A DNA stretch of 22,933 bases from contig CAKPHD010000029.1 in assembly GCA_934155625.1 (NCBI GenBank), positions 1 to 22,933 on the forward strand, written 5' to 3'. A model generated the notes under the pieces. That model was not told the DNA's origin, made no database searches, and saw nothing but the letters and a program-made list of their open reading frames with translations. Origin of the DNA: an uncultured Clostridia bacterium (GTDB taxonomy: Bacteria; Bacillota; Clostridia; TANB77; CAG-508). The translations under genes and the position numbers were made by a program. Of the stretch, positions 1-6,782 are shown in pieces. The stretch's first letter is position 1. Each line of letters begins with the position of its first letter.

Positions 1-996
1 TCTTGTAACTTTGATGATTTAAAATTCACAAAAGAATTTTTATCATCTATAAATAAAATCTATATAGTTGCATGTGGTACAGCAATGCATGCTGGACTTT
101 CTGGAAAATCAGCAATTGAAAAACTTTGTCACATTCCTGTAACAGTTGATATTGCATCAGAATTTAGATATAGAAATCCTATTATTGATAAAAATACTTT
201 ATGTATCTACATTTCTAAATCATGATAAACTGCTGATACAATAGCAGCATTAAAATTATCAAAATCAAAAGGAGCTACTACATTAGCAATTTCTAATGTT
301 ATTGGAAGCTCTATTACAAGAGAAGCTGATTATTGTATATATACACATGCAGGTCCAGAAATAGCAGTAGCCTCAACAAAAGCCTATACTTCTCAAGTCG
401 TATTATTAAATATTTTAGCTGTATACTTTGCAGAAATTCTAGAAAGTACACCTGAACTACAGCTCAAAAATATAAAAACTGAGATTTTAGCATTACCTTC
501 AAAAATCGAGAACGCTTTAAAATGTACTAAACGAATTGAAGAATTTGCAAAACAAATCTATCAAGAAAAAGATATATTTTTCTTAGGTAGAGGTGTTGAC
601 TATACTACTGCATTAGAAGGCTCATTAAAGCTAAAAGAAATATCTTATATTCATTCAGAAGCTTATGCAGCAGGAGAATTAAAACATGGCCCTATTGCAT
701 TAATAGAAAATGGAATAACTGTTATAAGTATTATTACAGATAAAAATTTAGTTGAAAAAACAATTAGCAATATTCAAGAAGTTATTACTCGTGGTGCTAA
801 AACACTAGTTATTACTAATCAAACATTACCAACTAATAGTTTTGATACTGTTATTACAGTACCAGATACTAATTGTTTACTATCTCCTATTTTAGCAATT
901 GTACCTTTACAATTACTATCTTACTATATTTCAAAAGAAAAAGGTCTAGATGTTGATAAACCTAGAAATCTAGCAAAATCTGTAACAGTTGAATAA
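1..996 (+). pseudogene. glmS: glmS, glucosamine-6-phosphate synthase (glutamine--fructose-6-phosphate aminotransferase), 3' part with two tandem in-frame stops
   Basis: Reading in frame from base 1, the sequence encodes the isomerase half of GlmS, which makes glucosamine-6-phosphate for peptidoglycan and other amino sugars. Visible family motifs are ACGTAMHAG, ASEFRYR, a SIS sugar-phosphate loop, STKAYTSQ, the catalytic stretch AGELKHGPIALIE, and the typical C-terminus KPRNLAKSVTVE. The 5' half (glutaminase domain) lies outside the window. At 223-228 the frame reads TGA TAA where the family has Gly-Glu in the phosphate-binding loop (S-G-E-T-A-D-T). The remaining 255 codons are intact, with no frameshift and no good internal restart. 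The lesion is therefore very recent, a sequence or assembly error, or a suppressed site. Identity is certain; whether the gene is dead is not. Confidence 0.9.
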
Positions 997-1000
997 TATA

Positions 1001-1043
1001 AAAAAAGTTATCAAAAGTGACTCTTCACTTTGATAACTTTTCT
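1001..1043. terminator. Bidirectional Rho-independent terminator between glmS and the M23 peptidase gene
   Basis: The arms AAAAGTTATCAAAAGTGA and TCACTTTGATAACTTTT pair with one bulged A around a CTCT loop. T-rich sequence follows on the plus strand and A-rich sequence precedes it. The hairpin sits between two convergent genes and can serve both. Confidence 0.85.
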
Positions 1044-1046
1044 TTT

Positions 1047-2054
1047 TTATTTATATAAATAATTTTGTGGATTTATTGCAGTTCCATCAATTCTTATTTC
1101 TAAATGTAAATGTGGTCCTGTTGAATTTCCTGTTGAACCAACTGCTGCTATAATATCTCCTGCCTCTACTTTTTGTCCAACTGTCGCATATAATTTACTG
1201 CAATGTCCATACCATGTTTCTACACCATTTTCATGTGTAATTTTTATTAAATTCCCATATGGTCCACTTTTTTCTGCAAACGCTACAGTACCAGAAGCAA
1301 CAGCTTTAATTGGTGTTCCTGTTGGTGCTGCTATATCAGTTCCTGTATGTGCACCAGATCTTATACTACTAGATACTCCAAATCTGGAAGTTATTGTTCC
1401 ACTTACTGGAGTAACTGCTAAAAGTACTCCATTTACATTTGGATATTTGTTTTTCTCTTCTTCCTCTTTTTGGGCTTGTCCTTCTGCTACAAGTTTTGAA
1501 ACTTTTCCTTCAACTTGTGCTTGTGCAACTTGTACTGTTTCTATACTAATATCATTAATATTTTCTGTATAGTTTTCTGTTACACTTAATTCTAAATTTA
1601 CTTCATCATCTTTATGCTCTTCTTTTATTTGATTTATAGCTTGTTCAGCTTCCTCCATATTGTCTACTAACCCTACAGTCTCTTCATTCAATATTACTGC
1701 ATAATATTTATACACTATTCTGGCATTTTCTTTTAATGCTAACATTATTTCTTCTTCATTCGTTTCTTGATTTCTGTTTACTAATTTAAATTCATAATTT
1801 GGCATATCATCTAATGAAACAAAATCAATATTTTTACCTTCCATGTCTATAATTTCTTGTTGTATTCTTTCTTCTAATTCTGCTTCATTATCTACATAAC
1901 CTATTTCTTGTCCTGATAAAGTTACTTTATAGCTTGGTTTATATTTTAATAAAATTATCGCTAGTATTATAACCAATGCTACTGCCATTATGCTAAAAAG
2001 TTTGCAACTTTCTTTAGTATAGTATTTTATTGCTCTTTTAAAAATAATATACAC
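1047..2054 (-). CDS. Membrane-anchored M23 (LytM-type) zinc metallopeptidase
   Basis: Predicted peptidoglycan endopeptidase of 335 aa. A short basic N-terminus is followed by one membrane anchor (about residues 19-37). A long extracytoplasmic region (about 40-205) contains two similar stretches, each with a G-x-V-D-N core (GYVDNEAELEE and GLVDNMEEAEQ), and then a Glu/Lys-rich linker. The M23 domain fills about 215-335. Its zinc ligands are visible as H236 and D240 (HTGTD) and H317 of HLH, with H284 (YGHCS) as the catalytic histidine, so the enzyme should be active. It acts outside the membrane on cell wall cross-links; the exact bond cannot be told. The GTG at 2054 has a ribosome binding site (AAGGAG) only 1-2 bases away, so initiation may occur slightly further in. 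It stands alone, convergent with glmS. Confidence 0.88.
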   Translation of the reverse strand: MYIIFKRAIKYYTKESCKLFSIMAVALVIILAIILLKYKPSYKVTLSGQEIGYVDNEAELEERIQQEIIDMEGKNIDFVSLDDMPNYEFKLVNRNQETNEEEIMLALKENARIVYKYYAVILNEETVGLVDNMEEAEQAINQIKEEHKDDEVNLELSVTENYTENINDISIETVQVAQAQVEGKVSKLVAEGQAQKEEEEKNKYPNVNGVLLAVTPVSGTITSRFGVSSSIRSGAHTGTDIAAPTGTPIKAVASGTVAFAEKSGPYGNLIKITHENGVETWYGHCSKLYATVGQKVEAGDIIAAVGSTGNSTGPHLHLEIRIDGTAINPQNYLYK

Positions 2055-2079
2055 TCTCCTTTTTAACGCGACAAGTAAT

Positions 2080-2108
2080 ATTATACCATATTTATACTAT
2101 TTTAGCAA
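2080..2108 (-). promoter_or_regulatory. Sigma-A type promoter of the M23 peptidase gene
   Basis: On the minus strand TTGCTA and TATAAT are separated by 17 bases, followed about 20 bases later by the AAGGAG ribosome binding site. The phased A-tracts at 2128-2167 lie directly upstream of the -35. Confidence 0.65.
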
Positions 2109-2127
2109 ATCTAGTATCCCTCTTCAG

Positions 2128-2167
2128 CCGTTTTTAACTGTTTTTAACCTTTTTTAGCTGTTTTTAT
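2128..2167. repeat. Four 10-bp tandem units with phased T5/A5 tracts
   Basis: The units CCGTTTTTAA, CTGTTTTTAA, CCTTTTTTAG and CTGTTTTTAT follow one another with exact 10-bp periodicity. T-tracts begin at 2131, 2141, 2151 (a T at 2150 extends it) and 2161. Runs of A or T repeated once per helical turn are known to bend DNA. The array starts 20 bp upstream of the -35 of the peptidase promoter, where an UP element or bent activating DNA would act. The function is inferred. Confidence 0.7.
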
Positions 2168-2280
2168 ATGGTTATTCATACATATTTTGCTCATTTTTCC
2201 TGCATTTTATTCGTTTTTTCTCTTTTTTTCTATATTCTTCATTGAAGAAATACGTAAATTATGTTATTCTTAATTATATA

Positions 2281-2434
2281 TTTCATAAATTAATAATATA
2301 TTGTTTTGAAATACCGCGTAAGCGATCAAATGAGCATTTGCGAATGCGATATGGAGCAATCTACGTACTAGTTTTCTTATTATGAAGATTGCGACACCAA
2401 AGTATAAAAAACAATATATTATCAATTTATGAAA
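2281..2434. repeat. Palindromic repeat family 1, copy 1 (long form)
   Basis: Long imperfect palindrome of about 154 bp. The terminal inverted arms contain TTAATAATATATTGTTTT (left) and its near-perfect reverse complement (right). The arms extend outward through TTTCATAAA and TTTATGAAA. Inside are the conserved blocks ATACCGCGTAAGCGA, ATGCGATATGGAGCAATCT and GATTGCGACACCAA. An internal hairpin is formed by GCAATCT and AGATTGC. No open reading frame is present, so this is a MITE-like or structured RNA-like element. It fills most of the gap before the pseudouridine synthase gene, and the rest of 2055-2468 holds only the divergent promoter and A-tracts. Confidence 0.88.
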
Positions 2435-2468
2435 TAAATCTAAAATAATTATAAAAAAGGACTTGATT

Positions 2469-3323
2469 ATGAAAAAATTAATAGTACCACAAAAATATGA
2501 TAATAAAAAATTAACAAAATTTATATTAGATTCATTTCCTCATTTATCACCCAATATGTTATACAAAGCTTTAAGACAAAAAGATATAAAAATTGATGGA
2601 AAACGAATTAACAAAGATTGTTCTATATATGAAGGAAATGAAATACTTGTATATATTGCAGATAATATGCTTTATCCAAATGTTGAATTAGATATTATTT
2701 TTGAAGATGAAAATATTTTAATTATAAACAAACCTGCTAATCTAGAAGTTACTGGCAATAACAGTTTAACAAGTATCGTTCATTCAAAATACTTTAACAA
2801 TGCTTTTTTGCCTATGCCATGTCATAGATTAGATAGAAATACAAATGGGCTTGTTTTATTTGCCAAAAATGATATTGCTTTAAATATTTTATTTGATAAA
2901 TTTAAAAAACACGAAATCGAAAAAAAATATTTAGCCTTAGTATATGGTATTCCCAAAATAAAAAAAGCTCGACTTGAAGCTTATCTATTTAAAGATAACA
3001 AAAAATCAATGGTGTATATTTCTGATACCTTTAAAACAGGCTACAGTAAAATTATTACTTCTTATACAGTTATAAAAGAATATAAAAATAATTCCGCTTT
3101 ATTAGAAGTTCAAATAGAAACCGGTAAAACGCACCAAATTCGAGCTCATTTGGCCCATATAGGCTATCCAATTATTGGTGATGGAAAATATGGCATTAAT
3201 ACTGTTAATAAAGATTTTGGTTTTAAATATCAACAACTTACAGCTTGTGAATTAACTTTTAATTTTAAAACAGATAGTAGAATTTTAAATTATTTAAAAG
3301 GAAAAACAGTGACTCTTAATTAG
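2469..3323 (+). CDS. RluA-family 23S rRNA-type pseudouridine synthase
   Basis: Converts a specific uridine to pseudouridine in RNA, most likely 23S rRNA; the target position cannot be assigned. The protein has 284 aa. An N-terminal S4-like RNA-binding segment (about residues 12-65) precedes the catalytic domain. The signature HRLDRNTNGL holds the catalytic Asp (D122), and further conserved blocks are INKPAN, KKYLALVYG and ETGKTHQIRAHLAHIGYPIIGDGKYG. The ATG at 2469 was chosen because AAAAAAGGA ends 7 bases before it; an in-frame TTG at 2463 would leave one base. The gene is monocistronic. It is preceded by the family 1 palindrome and ends inside a terminator hairpin. Confidence 0.9.
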   Translation: MKKLIVPQKYDNKKLTKFILDSFPHLSPNMLYKALRQKDIKIDGKRINKDCSIYEGNEILVYIADNMLYPNVELDIIFEDENILIINKPANLEVTGNNSLTSIVHSKYFNNAFLPMPCHRLDRNTNGLVLFAKNDIALNILFDKFKKHEIEKKYLALVYGIPKIKKARLEAYLFKDNKKSMVYISDTFKTGYSKIITSYTVIKEYKNNSALLEVQIETGKTHQIRAHLAHIGYPIIGDGKYGINTVNKDFGFKYQQLTACELTFNFKTDSRILNYLKGKTVTLN

Positions 3324-3334
3324 TCACTGTTTTA
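3302..3334. terminator. Bidirectional terminator overlapping the 3' end of the pseudouridine synthase gene
   Basis: AAAACAGTGACT and AGTCACTGTTTT pair perfectly around a short CTTAATT-containing loop that includes the stop codon region. T-rich DNA follows on the plus strand. The hairpin also abuts the last codons of the convergent deacetylase gene. Confidence 0.85.
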
Positions 3335-4102
3335 TTGTAGCAAATCATAAAAATTCTTAAACTCATACCCTTCAGATTTTAAATATTCAATTGACTCTTT
3401 TAATATTTTAGAAGAATCGCTTACATCTTTTGTATCATGCATTAATACAACTAGTGCCCCTTTATTTTTTGATGTTTTTTTCAAATTATTTAACAACTCC
3501 TGTTTAGAATATTTTTTTACAGAATCATTATTTAAGCAATTCCAATCCACATATGTATATTGCATTTCTTCTAAAATTTTTAATGCCTCTTTTTTTCTAG
3601 ACTTATTAGCCGGCGACATGAACCCATTGGGAAATCTAAAAATATGTGAACAATAATCATCTACACCTATTGCTTTTCCTATTGCTATATCTGTTTTTTC
3701 TACTTCATTTCGAAAGTTTTCATTACTTTTATATAATACTGAATTATCATGATCATATCCATGATTTGCAATATAATGTCCTTCTTCATATTCTCTTCTT
3801 ACTATTTCTGGATGTCTATCTACATATTTTCCAATTACAAAAAATGTTGCCTTTACATCTTCTGATTTTAATATGTCTAAAATCTTTGGCGTTACTGACG
3901 TTGTTGGCCCATCATCAAATGTTAAATATGCTACCTTTTCTTCGCTTTTTGTTATTGTTGCTACTTTATCAATTAATTCTGCTGATAATGAACTATTTTT
4001 AGATAGTTCTATTGCCAATGATTTAGATTTGTGTATAAAGATAAAAAATAATAGTACTGTTATTATCATTAGTACTATTATTATATTTATTTTCTTTTTC
4101 AT
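3332..4102 (-). CDS. Polysaccharide deacetylase (NodB/PdaA-like carbohydrate esterase 4), membrane-anchored
   Basis: Removes acetyl groups from N-acetylated sugars, in this context probably peptidoglycan or a surface glycan. The protein has 256 aa. An N-terminal hydrophobic segment (about residues 6-23) is a signal anchor, placing the enzyme outside. The NodB domain runs from about 55 to the end, with all family motifs visible: TFDDGP (D63, D64), H114 and H118 of HGYDH (metal ligands), FRFPNG (R156), a VDWN block, and LMHD (H222). The ATG at 4102 has an AGGGG site 7-8 bases upstream. It is transcribed alone and could be one of the sporulation-linked deacetylases; no sporulation promoter was recognised. 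Confidence 0.9.
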   Translation of the reverse strand: MKKKINIIIVLMIITVLLFFIFIHKSKSLAIELSKNSSLSAELIDKVATITKSEEKVAYLTFDDGPTTSVTPKILDILKSEDVKATFFVIGKYVDRHPEIVRREYEEGHYIANHGYDHDNSVLYKSNENFRNEVEKTDIAIGKAIGVDDYCSHIFRFPNGFMSPANKSRKKEALKILEEMQYTYVDWNCLNNDSVKKYSKQELLNNLKKTSKNKGALVVLMHDTKDVSDSSKILKESIEYLKSEGYEFKNFYDLLQ

Positions 4103-4208
4103 CTAAATTCCCCTGCTTTAAGTTTATGGCCTACTGAATGTCCTATATACCTATATAAAAAATTATTATAAAGTATTGCACTTTTTTCCTTATTATATAA
4201 ACGAATCA

Positions 4209-4238
4209 ACCACCCTCATTAAATCTTATTGAGGGTGG
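4209..4238 (-). terminator. Hairpin 3' of the zinc-ribbon gene, probable terminator
   Basis: CCACCCTCA and TGAGGGTGG pair around an AT-rich loop. It lies 13 bases beyond the stop codon of the small gene. The T-run after it on the minus strand is weak (TTGATTCGTTT). Confidence 0.6.
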
Positions 4239-4250
4239 CCATTCTTTGAC

Positions 4251-4475
4251 CTATTTGAGAAGGTCAAATCGAATTTCCTCTGACAGGTCGTTGTATCCAA
4301 GAATATTCTCTCTTCTACAACACGGACATATGTATGAGTATGTTGTAGGGTAAATTGGACCGTCGCCTTGTGACTCTTTCAAGTCATTTGCCTGTATTTC
4401 CAATTCTGCCTCACATGTCTTACATATTACCCGCATAGTATTTTTGATTTCTTTGCCTTTCTTTATAACCTTCAT
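4251..4475 (-). CDS. Small zinc-ribbon protein of unknown function
   Basis: Protein of 74 aa with a CxxC pair at C18/C21 (CKTC) and a second at C50/C53 (CPCC), spaced as in a zinc ribbon. The N-terminus is basic. No enzymatic motif was recognised. The reading frame can be extended to a TTG at 4502, but the ATG at 4475 is preferred because AAAGGAG sits 8 bases upstream of it and lies within the longer frame. It is a free-standing gene with its own promoter (4523-4551) and terminator hairpin, so it is a real transcription unit despite its size. A nucleic-acid or protein-binding role is only a guess from the fold. Confidence 0.75.
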   Translation of the reverse strand: MKVIKKGKEIKNTMRVICKTCEAELEIQANDLKESQGDGPIYPTTYSYICPCCRRENILGYNDLSEEIRFDLLK

Positions 4476-4522
4476 AAAAAATTCTCCTTTCAATTCTCGC
4501 AATTTGCGATTATTATAATTAT

Positions 4523-4551
4523 ATTATAGCACAATTTTACATAAAATTCAA
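4523..4551 (-). promoter_or_regulatory. Sigma-A type promoter of the zinc-ribbon gene
   Basis: TTGAAT and TATAAT on the minus strand are separated by 17 bases, about 50 bases before the ATG. Confidence 0.7.
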
Positions 4552-4618
4552 TACACTAATTTTCAGAAATGTTAATTGACCAATATAGTTAAAATAATAA
4601 TTTTATAGTATAATTTAA

Positions 4619-5668
4619 TTAAAATTCAAAATCTAAATATGCATATTTTTTAGTTTTAAATTTTAAATAATCATCTATTTTTTCCTTAGCAAAGTCAGAA
4701 ATGTCATTTATTCTTTTATAAGAATTATCATATTCTATTAATGGAACTATATATCTTCTTTTAGCAGTTATACTAACACAATATTTATCAAAAACAGGAT
4801 AATCACTTTCTGATATTTTTGTTGAATTTCTAAATAATTTAAAACACTTTGAAATTTTTTCATTAGAACAATTTTCTATTTTTTCTACAACTTCTTTTTC
4901 AGATAAAGTATATAAATCCTTTTTGGTTAGAAGATTTTCTTCAGACATCTTCTTTACAATATCAGCAAAAAATTGCATTACTAATTTATCTTCATTTGAT
5001 ACCCATAATGGCCACAATTTACTTGCACCATCTATAAAGTCTTCTGCTATATTTTTATTTTTAAAACCTAATTCTTGAACACCATCTTCATTTATTTGTA
5101 TTTCGATATTAGAATAAATTTTCTTAATTTTGGTGACATCCCAAACATTCTTAAAATATAACCCATTTGTAAAAGTATATTCTAATCTATCTGCTGATAA
5201 TTTTGGTGTGTCATTATCTGCTATTGGATATATATGATAATCATCTACTTCATTTACTTTTATGTTATCTCTTTCTAGTAACTCCATTATTTCTTTTGAA
5301 TTTTTTATCATATATGTTGTTAGCTCTTCAGTAGATTCTTGTGTTTCATGATCTCCATTCATAAAGTCAATACAATGTTTAAATACAGGAGTACTAATAT
5401 CATGAAATAGTCCGGCAATTGTTTGCCTTTTATCTTTTGTAAAGTTCCAAATAATTAAAGCCACTCCTATGCTATGGTCTAAATTTGAATAAAAAAACTT
5501 ATTATTAAATATTTTTGTATAGTCTGTTCCACATCCACAACCAATTTTTCCTATTCTTTGCATTGCAGGTGTATTTATGTAATCATATAAAAAATCTGGT
5601 ATTTCTTCTGATAACACTTTAAAATATTCTTTTATTGTTTCATTTAAATTTTCAAAATATTCATTCAT
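4619..5668 (-). CDS. HD-domain phosphohydrolase (dNTPase-like, COG1078 type)
   Basis: Protein of 349 aa with the HD metal-binding set: H65 in LDHS, H89-D90 in GLFHD, and D160 in LSADRLEYTF. This arrangement, together with the early TPAMQRIGKIG stretch, resembles the dGTPase/YwfO group that hydrolyses nucleoside triphosphates. The substrate cannot be read from the sequence. The C-terminal half is helical and rich in Lys and Glu, with no further domain recognised. No signal peptide is seen, so it is cytoplasmic. GGAG lies 7 bases before the ATG. It is transcribed alone from the promoter at 5709-5737. The 4503-4618 gap behind it shows only the neighbour's promoter and no clear terminator. Confidence 0.8.
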   Translation of the reverse strand: MNEYFENLNETIKEYFKVLSEEIPDFLYDYINTPAMQRIGKIGCGCGTDYTKIFNNKFFYSNLDHSIGVALIIWNFTKDKRQTIAGLFHDISTPVFKHCIDFMNGDHETQESTEELTTYMIKNSKEIMELLERDNIKVNEVDDYHIYPIADNDTPKLSADRLEYTFTNGLYFKNVWDVTKIKKIYSNIEIQINEDGVQELGFKNKNIAEDFIDGASKLWPLWVSNEDKLVMQFFADIVKKMSEENLLTKKDLYTLSEKEVVEKIENCSNEKISKCFKLFRNSTKISESDYPVFDKYCVSITAKRRYIVPLIEYDNSYKRINDISDFAKEKIDDYLKFKTKKYAYLDFEF

Positions 5669-5708
5669 TGATTTTCTCCGTTTTCAGTTTAATTAATATG
5701 TTTTTTAC

Positions 5709-5737
5709 ATTTTATTATACTTATAAATTTTTATCAA
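5709..5737 (-). promoter_or_regulatory. Promoter of the HD-domain gene
   Basis: TTGATA and TAAAAT on the minus strand are separated by 17 bases, ending about 40 bases before the start codon. Confidence 0.55.
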
Positions 5738-5775
5738 TGCTTTTTAATATAATTTATTTAACTCTGTCATTTTTA

Positions 5776-5814
5776 TACAAAAAACAACTTACGAAACTTT
5801 ATTGTTTCGTAAGC
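5776..5814 (-). terminator. Rho-independent terminator of tRNA-Gly
   Basis: CTTACGAAAC and GTTTCGTAAG form a perfect 10-bp stem with a 6-base loop. On the minus strand it is followed by TTGTTTTTTG. Confidence 0.85.
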
Positions 5815-5824
5815 TGTTATAAAG

Positions 5825-5898
<74 letters not shown>

Positions 5899-5911
5899 AT
5901 ATTATATAATC

Positions 5912-5941
5912 ATTATAACATAAAAAATCGTCAAAAGTCTA
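5912..5941 (-). promoter_or_regulatory. Possible promoter of tRNA-Gly
   Basis: TAGACT and TATAAT are separated by 18 bases just upstream of the tRNA. A better -35 (TTGACG, 5929-5934) has a poor -10 partner (GATTAT) at 17 bases, so the exact hexamers are uncertain. Confidence 0.4.
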
Positions 5942-6007
5942 TAATTTAAGGTAAATATTTTTTATTGATATATTAATCTTTACAATTTCTAATTAAATTA
6001 TATAAAT

Positions 6008-6158
6008 TTTAGAAAATTAATAATATATTGTTTTTGAAATACCGCGTAAGCGACCAAATGAGCGAAGCGAATGCGATATGGAGCAATCTACATATTATTT
6101 TTTATAAGTAGATTGCGACACCAAGGTATAAAAAAACAATATATTATTAATTTCTAAA
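6008..6158. repeat. Palindromic repeat family 1, copy 2 (long form)
   Basis: About 151 bp with the same terminal arms (TTAATAATATATTGTTTTT and complement) and the same internal blocks as copy 1. Its outermost arms are TTTAGAAA/TTTCTAAA instead of TTTCATAAA/TTTATGAAA. The internal hairpin is longer than in copy 1: GCAATCTAC pairs with GTAGATTGC. No coding capacity is seen. It occupies the centre of the 5899-6251 gap between divergent tRNA-Gly and the serine acetyltransferase gene. Confidence 0.9.
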
Positions 6159-6251
6159 TATACTATAAACTATAACTCTTAATATATAACAACAAAAAAT
6201 CACAGATTCTATCACTCATTAATATAATACAATATATAAAGGAGTGATATT

Positions 6252-6767
6252 ATGTTTAAATATATAAAAGAACAAATAAGAACCGTAATGGAAAAAGACC
6301 CATCAATAAGCAAACCATTTGAAGTCTTACTTTGTCCATCATTTAAAGCATTAATCTATTACAAAATATCACATTATTTTTATGAGCGCAAGCATCTTAT
6401 TTTAGCCAGATATATAAGTGAAAAAGCCAAAAGAAAAACAGGAATCGAAATACATCCAGGAGCAACAATTGGAAAAAGACTATTTATAGATCATGGCACA
6501 GGAGTTGTCATCGGTGAAACTGCAATTGTTGGAAATGATGTAACATTATTTCATGGAGTTACACTTGGCGGAACTGGAAAAGAAAAAGGAAAACGCCACC
6601 CTACAATTGGTAACAACGTTTTTATTGGTTCAGGAGCTAAAATTCTTGGTAATATTGTTATTGGAAATAATGTAAAAATTGGTGCTAATGCAGTTATCTT
6701 AAAAAATGTTCCTTCAAATGTAACAATAGTAGGAGTTCCTGGTAAAATTGTAAAAACTTCACCATAA
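6252..6767 (+). CDS. cysE: Serine O-acetyltransferase (short CysE/EpsC type)
   Basis: Makes O-acetylserine from serine and acetyl-CoA, the first step of cysteine synthesis. At 171 aa it is the short form that lacks most of the N-terminal helical extension of the enterobacterial enzyme. A helical N-terminus (about 1-60) precedes a left-handed beta-helix of hexapeptide repeats. Active-site stretches are visible: IDHGTGVVIGETA (D80, H81), HGVTLGGTGKEKGKRHPTIG (H101, H116) and GVPGKIV. The C-terminus is short, so classical CysK binding through a long tail is unlikely. AAAGGAG lies 7 bases before the ATG. No cysK or other sulfur gene is adjacent. Confidence 0.9.
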   Translation: MFKYIKEQIRTVMEKDPSISKPFEVLLCPSFKALIYYKISHYFYERKHLILARYISEKAKRKTGIEIHPGATIGKRLFIDHGTGVVIGETAIVGNDVTLFHGVTLGGTGKEKGKRHPTIGNNVFIGSGAKILGNIVIGNNVKIGANAVILKNVPSNVTIVGVPGKIVKTSP

Positions 6768-6780
6768 ACTCCTACTTATA
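6728..6780 (+). terminator. Possible terminator of cysE with an arm inside the gene
   Basis: AGTAGGAGTT (6728-6737, coding) is perfectly complementary to AACTCCTACT (6767-6776, just after the stop) and is followed by TATATTTTA. The loop of 29 bases is long for a terminator, so this is tentative. Confidence 0.3.
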
Positions 6781-6782
6781 TT

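Noticed and set aside
1..996. Genetic code with TGA or TAA reassigned as explanation for glmS
   Set aside because: Other genes end at the expected family positions with TAA or TAG and contain no internal TGA or TAA, so a genome-wide reassignment is not supported.
2281..2434. CRISPR array or direct-repeat array at the family 1 elements
   Set aside because: The copies are single, kilobases apart and internally palindromic; no regularly spaced repeats are present.
3646..4002. Plus-strand Leu-rich reading frames opposite the deacetylase, amylase, flavoprotein and polC genes
   Set aside because: They are antisense shadows of AT-rich coding DNA, with low-complexity Leu/Phe composition, no ribosome binding sites and no family motifs.
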